Shown: one piece after another, positions 62,449 to 64,000 of the stretch
Layout: each line of letters begins with the position of its first letter
How positions within the stretch are numbered: the stretch's first letter is position 1
Origin: Pandoraea sp.
GTDB lineage: Bacteria; Pseudomonadota; Gammaproteobacteria; Burkholderiales; Burkholderiaceae
Assembly: GCA_031291335.1 (NCBI GenBank)
Contig: JARLJF010000137.1
Location: forward strand, 1-64,000
Length of the DNA stretch: 64,000 nt
Reading direction: 5' to 3'
Notes under the pieces: generated by a model
Database searches by the model: none
Told to the model about the DNA's origin: nothing
The model's input: the letters and a program-made list of their open reading frames with translations, nothing else
Position numbers and translations under genes: made by a program

Positions 62449-63425
62449 CTGCTCCCCCGCTGGCGATCACCTATGGCGACGTTGTCGCCGCCCACGACCG
62501 GATTCGCGAGGCTGCGCATCGCACGCCGGTGCTCACGTCACGCACCGCCGACGCCATGACCGGCGCCCGCCTGTTCTTCAAGGCAGAGAATTTTCAGCGC
62601 ATGGGCGCCTTCAAGTTCCGCGGGGCATTCAACGCGATCTCGCAGTTCACAGCGGAACAAAAGCGTGGCGGGGTGCTGGCGTTCTCGTCGGGCAACCATG
62701 CGCAGGCGATCGCGCTCTCGGCGCGCGAGCTGGGTGTGCCGGCGGTGATCCTGATGCCGCAGGACGCCCCGCAGATGAAGATCGACGCGACGCGAGGTTA
62801 CGGCGCGGAAGTCATTCTTTTCGATCGCTACACGGAAGACCGCGAAGCGCTTTCCAAACGGCTTGCGCAAGAGCGCGGGATGACATTGATTCCACCGTAC
62901 GACCATCCGCATGTGATGGCAGGTCAGGGCACGGCGACGAAAGAGTTGATCGAAGACGCGGGCGAGCTGGACACACTCGTGGTGTGTCTTGGCGGCGGGG
63001 GCCTGCTCTCCGGCAGCGCAGTCGCAGCACGCGCGTTGAATCCGAACATCGAGATTTTCGGCGTGGAGCCGGAAGCCGGCAACGACGGCCAGCAGAGCTT
63101 CCGCTCGGGCGAGATCGTGCACATCGAGACACCGCGCACGATTGCCGACGGTGCGCAGACCCAGCATCTCGGCGAGCACACGTTCCCGGTGATTCGTTCG
63201 CTCGTGGACGACATCCTGACCGTCACCGACGACGAACTGGTGCAGACGATGAAGTTCTTCGCAAGCCGCATGAAGATCGTGGTCGAGCCGACGGGCTGCC
63301 TCGCTGCGGCAGCCGTTATGCAGGGCAAGGTGGATATTCGTGGCAAGCGTGTGGGCATCATCCTGTCGGGCGGCAACGTCGACATGGCACGCTTCGCAAA
63401 ACTCACACTCGGAGAGGCAGCATGA
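62445..63425 (+). CDS. Threonine/serine dehydratase family ammonia-lyase
   Basis: PLP enzyme of fold type II, 326 aa, of the serine racemase/threo-3-hydroxyaspartate ammonia-lyase/catabolic threonine dehydratase group. The PLP lysine is K57 in ENFQRMGAFKFRGAFNAI; SSGNHAQAIALSA and CLGGGGLLSG bind the phosphate, and there is no C-terminal ACT-like regulatory domain, so it is not the biosynthetic IlvA. Substrate could be L-threonine, L- or D-serine or 3-hydroxyaspartate. The start overlaps the regulator stop and the stop overlaps ridA, each by 4 bases, which shows tight coupling. Confidence 0.9.
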   Translation: MTAPPLAITYGDVVAAHDRIREAAHRTPVLTSRTADAMTGARLFFKAENFQRMGAFKFRGAFNAISQFTAEQKRGGVLAFSSGNHAQAIALSARELGVPAVILMPQDAPQMKIDATRGYGAEVILFDRYTEDREALSKRLAQERGMTLIPPYDHPHVMAGQGTATKELIEDAGELDTLVVCLGGGGLLSGSAVAARALNPNIEIFGVEPEAGNDGQQSFRSGEIVHIETPRTIADGAQTQHLGEHTFPVIRSLVDDILTVTDDELVQTMKFFASRMKIVVEPTGCLAAAAVMQGKVDIRGKRVGIILSGGNVDMARFAKLTLGEAA

Positions 63426-63820
63426 GCGTTCAGGAACGCGGTATTGAATCAGTCAACGTGCCGACACTGCAACCGCCGCGAGGTCACTATTCGCACGGCG
63501 TGTGCGCAGGTGGCTTCGTGTTCGTGTCGGGACAATTGCCGATCACGCCCGAGGGCGAACGCCTCGTTGGCGCGCCGTTTGCGGTGCAAGCGAAGCAGGC
63601 GCTGGATAACGTCGCGGCCATTCTCGCTGCGTGCGGCACGCGCATCGACCGGTTGGTGCAGGTGCGTGTGTACATCACGAATGTCGACGATTGGGGCCCG
63701 TTCAACGAGGTCTACGCCGCCTGGGCAGGCGACGCGAAACCCGCTCGGGCCGTCGTGCCTGTGCCTGCGCTCAGTCATGGCGTGGCCGTGGAGATCGAGG
63801 CGACGGCGTTGGCGGGGTGA
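63422..63820 (+). CDS. ridA: RidA family enamine/imine deaminase
   Basis: RidA/YjgF/UK114 protein of 132 aa. The ATG at 63422 overlaps the dehydratase stop (ATGA). The substrate-binding Arg of RidA proteins is R109 in KPARAVVPV; VQVRVYITNVDDWGPFNEVYAAW and VEIEATALA are also typical. RidA hydrolyses the reactive enamine/imine intermediates made by PLP dehydratases such as the one encoded just upstream, preventing damage by 2-aminoacrylate, so the operon pairs producer and scavenger. Confidence 0.92.
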   Translation: MSVQERGIESVNVPTLQPPRGHYSHGVCAGGFVFVSGQLPITPEGERLVGAPFAVQAKQALDNVAAILAACGTRIDRLVQVRVYITNVDDWGPFNEVYAAWAGDAKPARAVVPVPALSHGVAVEIEATALAG

Positions 63821-64000
63821 CGACTCGCGCGCCATCATCCCGAACGCCACGCGGAGGATGTGCCACCTTCGCCGCGAGGTTGCGCCTGAAAAAGGGCGCA
63901 CATCGCGGCGATTGCGTCGGCAATTTCCCGAAATATCGAGTACAGAAGCAAAAGAAGGCCCCGCACATAGCCATACACGGAAAACCTCGCTACGCTGGGG
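63821..64000. other. Right-end interval without a confident gene
   Basis: A small hairpin TGCGCC (63881-63886) / GGCGCA (63895-63900) is present without a T-run. No reading frame here has family features or a ribosome site. Confidence 0.4.

Noticed and set aside
63771-63974. A 67-codon leftward frame at the right edge
   Set aside because: It is Arg/Pro-rich, overlaps the 3' end of ridA antisense, and has no features.

Overview
The window is high-GC, densely coded chromosomal DNA of a betaproteobacterium. The gene content fits Burkholderiaceae and a Pandoraea-like genome: a Ku-LigD pair, OmpC-type porins, many LysR regulators, polar amino-acid ABC transporters, and an ssb-MFS-uvrA block. The genus is an inference from content, not a measurement. 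I see no rRNA, tRNA, CRISPR array, insertion sequence or prophage. One clear pseudogene fragment is present. Fifty-seven genes, one of them cut by the left edge, plus regulatory sites and terminators are listed.

Layout. 1-4.2 kb: a truncated glycine-zipper gene and the two-gene non-homologous end-joining operon ku-ligD. 4.4-6.8 kb: an AraC regulator divergent from an aldo/keto reductase. 6.9-12.6 kb: a leftward set of porin, aromatic-acid transporter, class II aldolase-like protein, extradiol dioxygenase and LysR regulator, probably for uptake and cleavage of an aromatic compound. 12.7-17.2 kb: LysR/glutathione transferase pair, a small membrane protein, ilvE and a YitT membrane protein. 17.3-22.3 kb: a LysR regulator and three rightward genes (hglS, ALDH7-type dehydrogenase, aminotransferase) that together give the route from piperideine-6-carboxylate through 2-aminoadipate and 2-oxoadipate to D-2-hydroxyglutarate (lysine catabolism). 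22.5-24.9 kb: a 2-hydroxymuconic-semialdehyde-type dehydrogenase divergent from an FCD-GntR regulator. 24.9-29.4 kb: M20 hydrolase, diaminopropionate ammonia-lyase, carbamoylase-type hydrolase and a divergent Lrp regulator. 29.4-34.1 kb: porin, HD protein, PhoD-type phosphatase and divergent LacI regulator.

34.1-39.2 kb: a TauD-type dioxygenase with a complete polar amino-acid ABC transporter and a GntR regulator. 39.3-45.9 kb: a D-cysteine desulfhydrase remnant, DoxX protein, cystine-type ABC transporter, Cys/Met PLP lyase and two convergent LysR regulators. 46.1-50.7 kb: ABC permease and ATPase, flavin-dependent monooxygenase, flavin reductase and binding protein in one operon. 50.8-55.5 kb: lactate-type permease, ThDP enzyme and IclR regulator. 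55.5-61.7 kb: ssb, MFS, uvrA and an AI-2E-family membrane protein. 61.8-63.8 kb: an overlapping regulator-dehydratase-RidA operon that starts at a large palindrome.

The overall picture is a chain of small uptake-plus-catabolism modules, each with its own local regulator. The points most worth a second look are the 37-bp palindrome touching the start codon at 61774, the class II aldolase-like protein without zinc histidines, the possible internal start that would release the LigD polymerase domain, the TauD/ABC and monooxygenase/ABC modules whose substrates are unknown, and the D-cysteine desulfhydrase remnant beside a cystine-type transporter.
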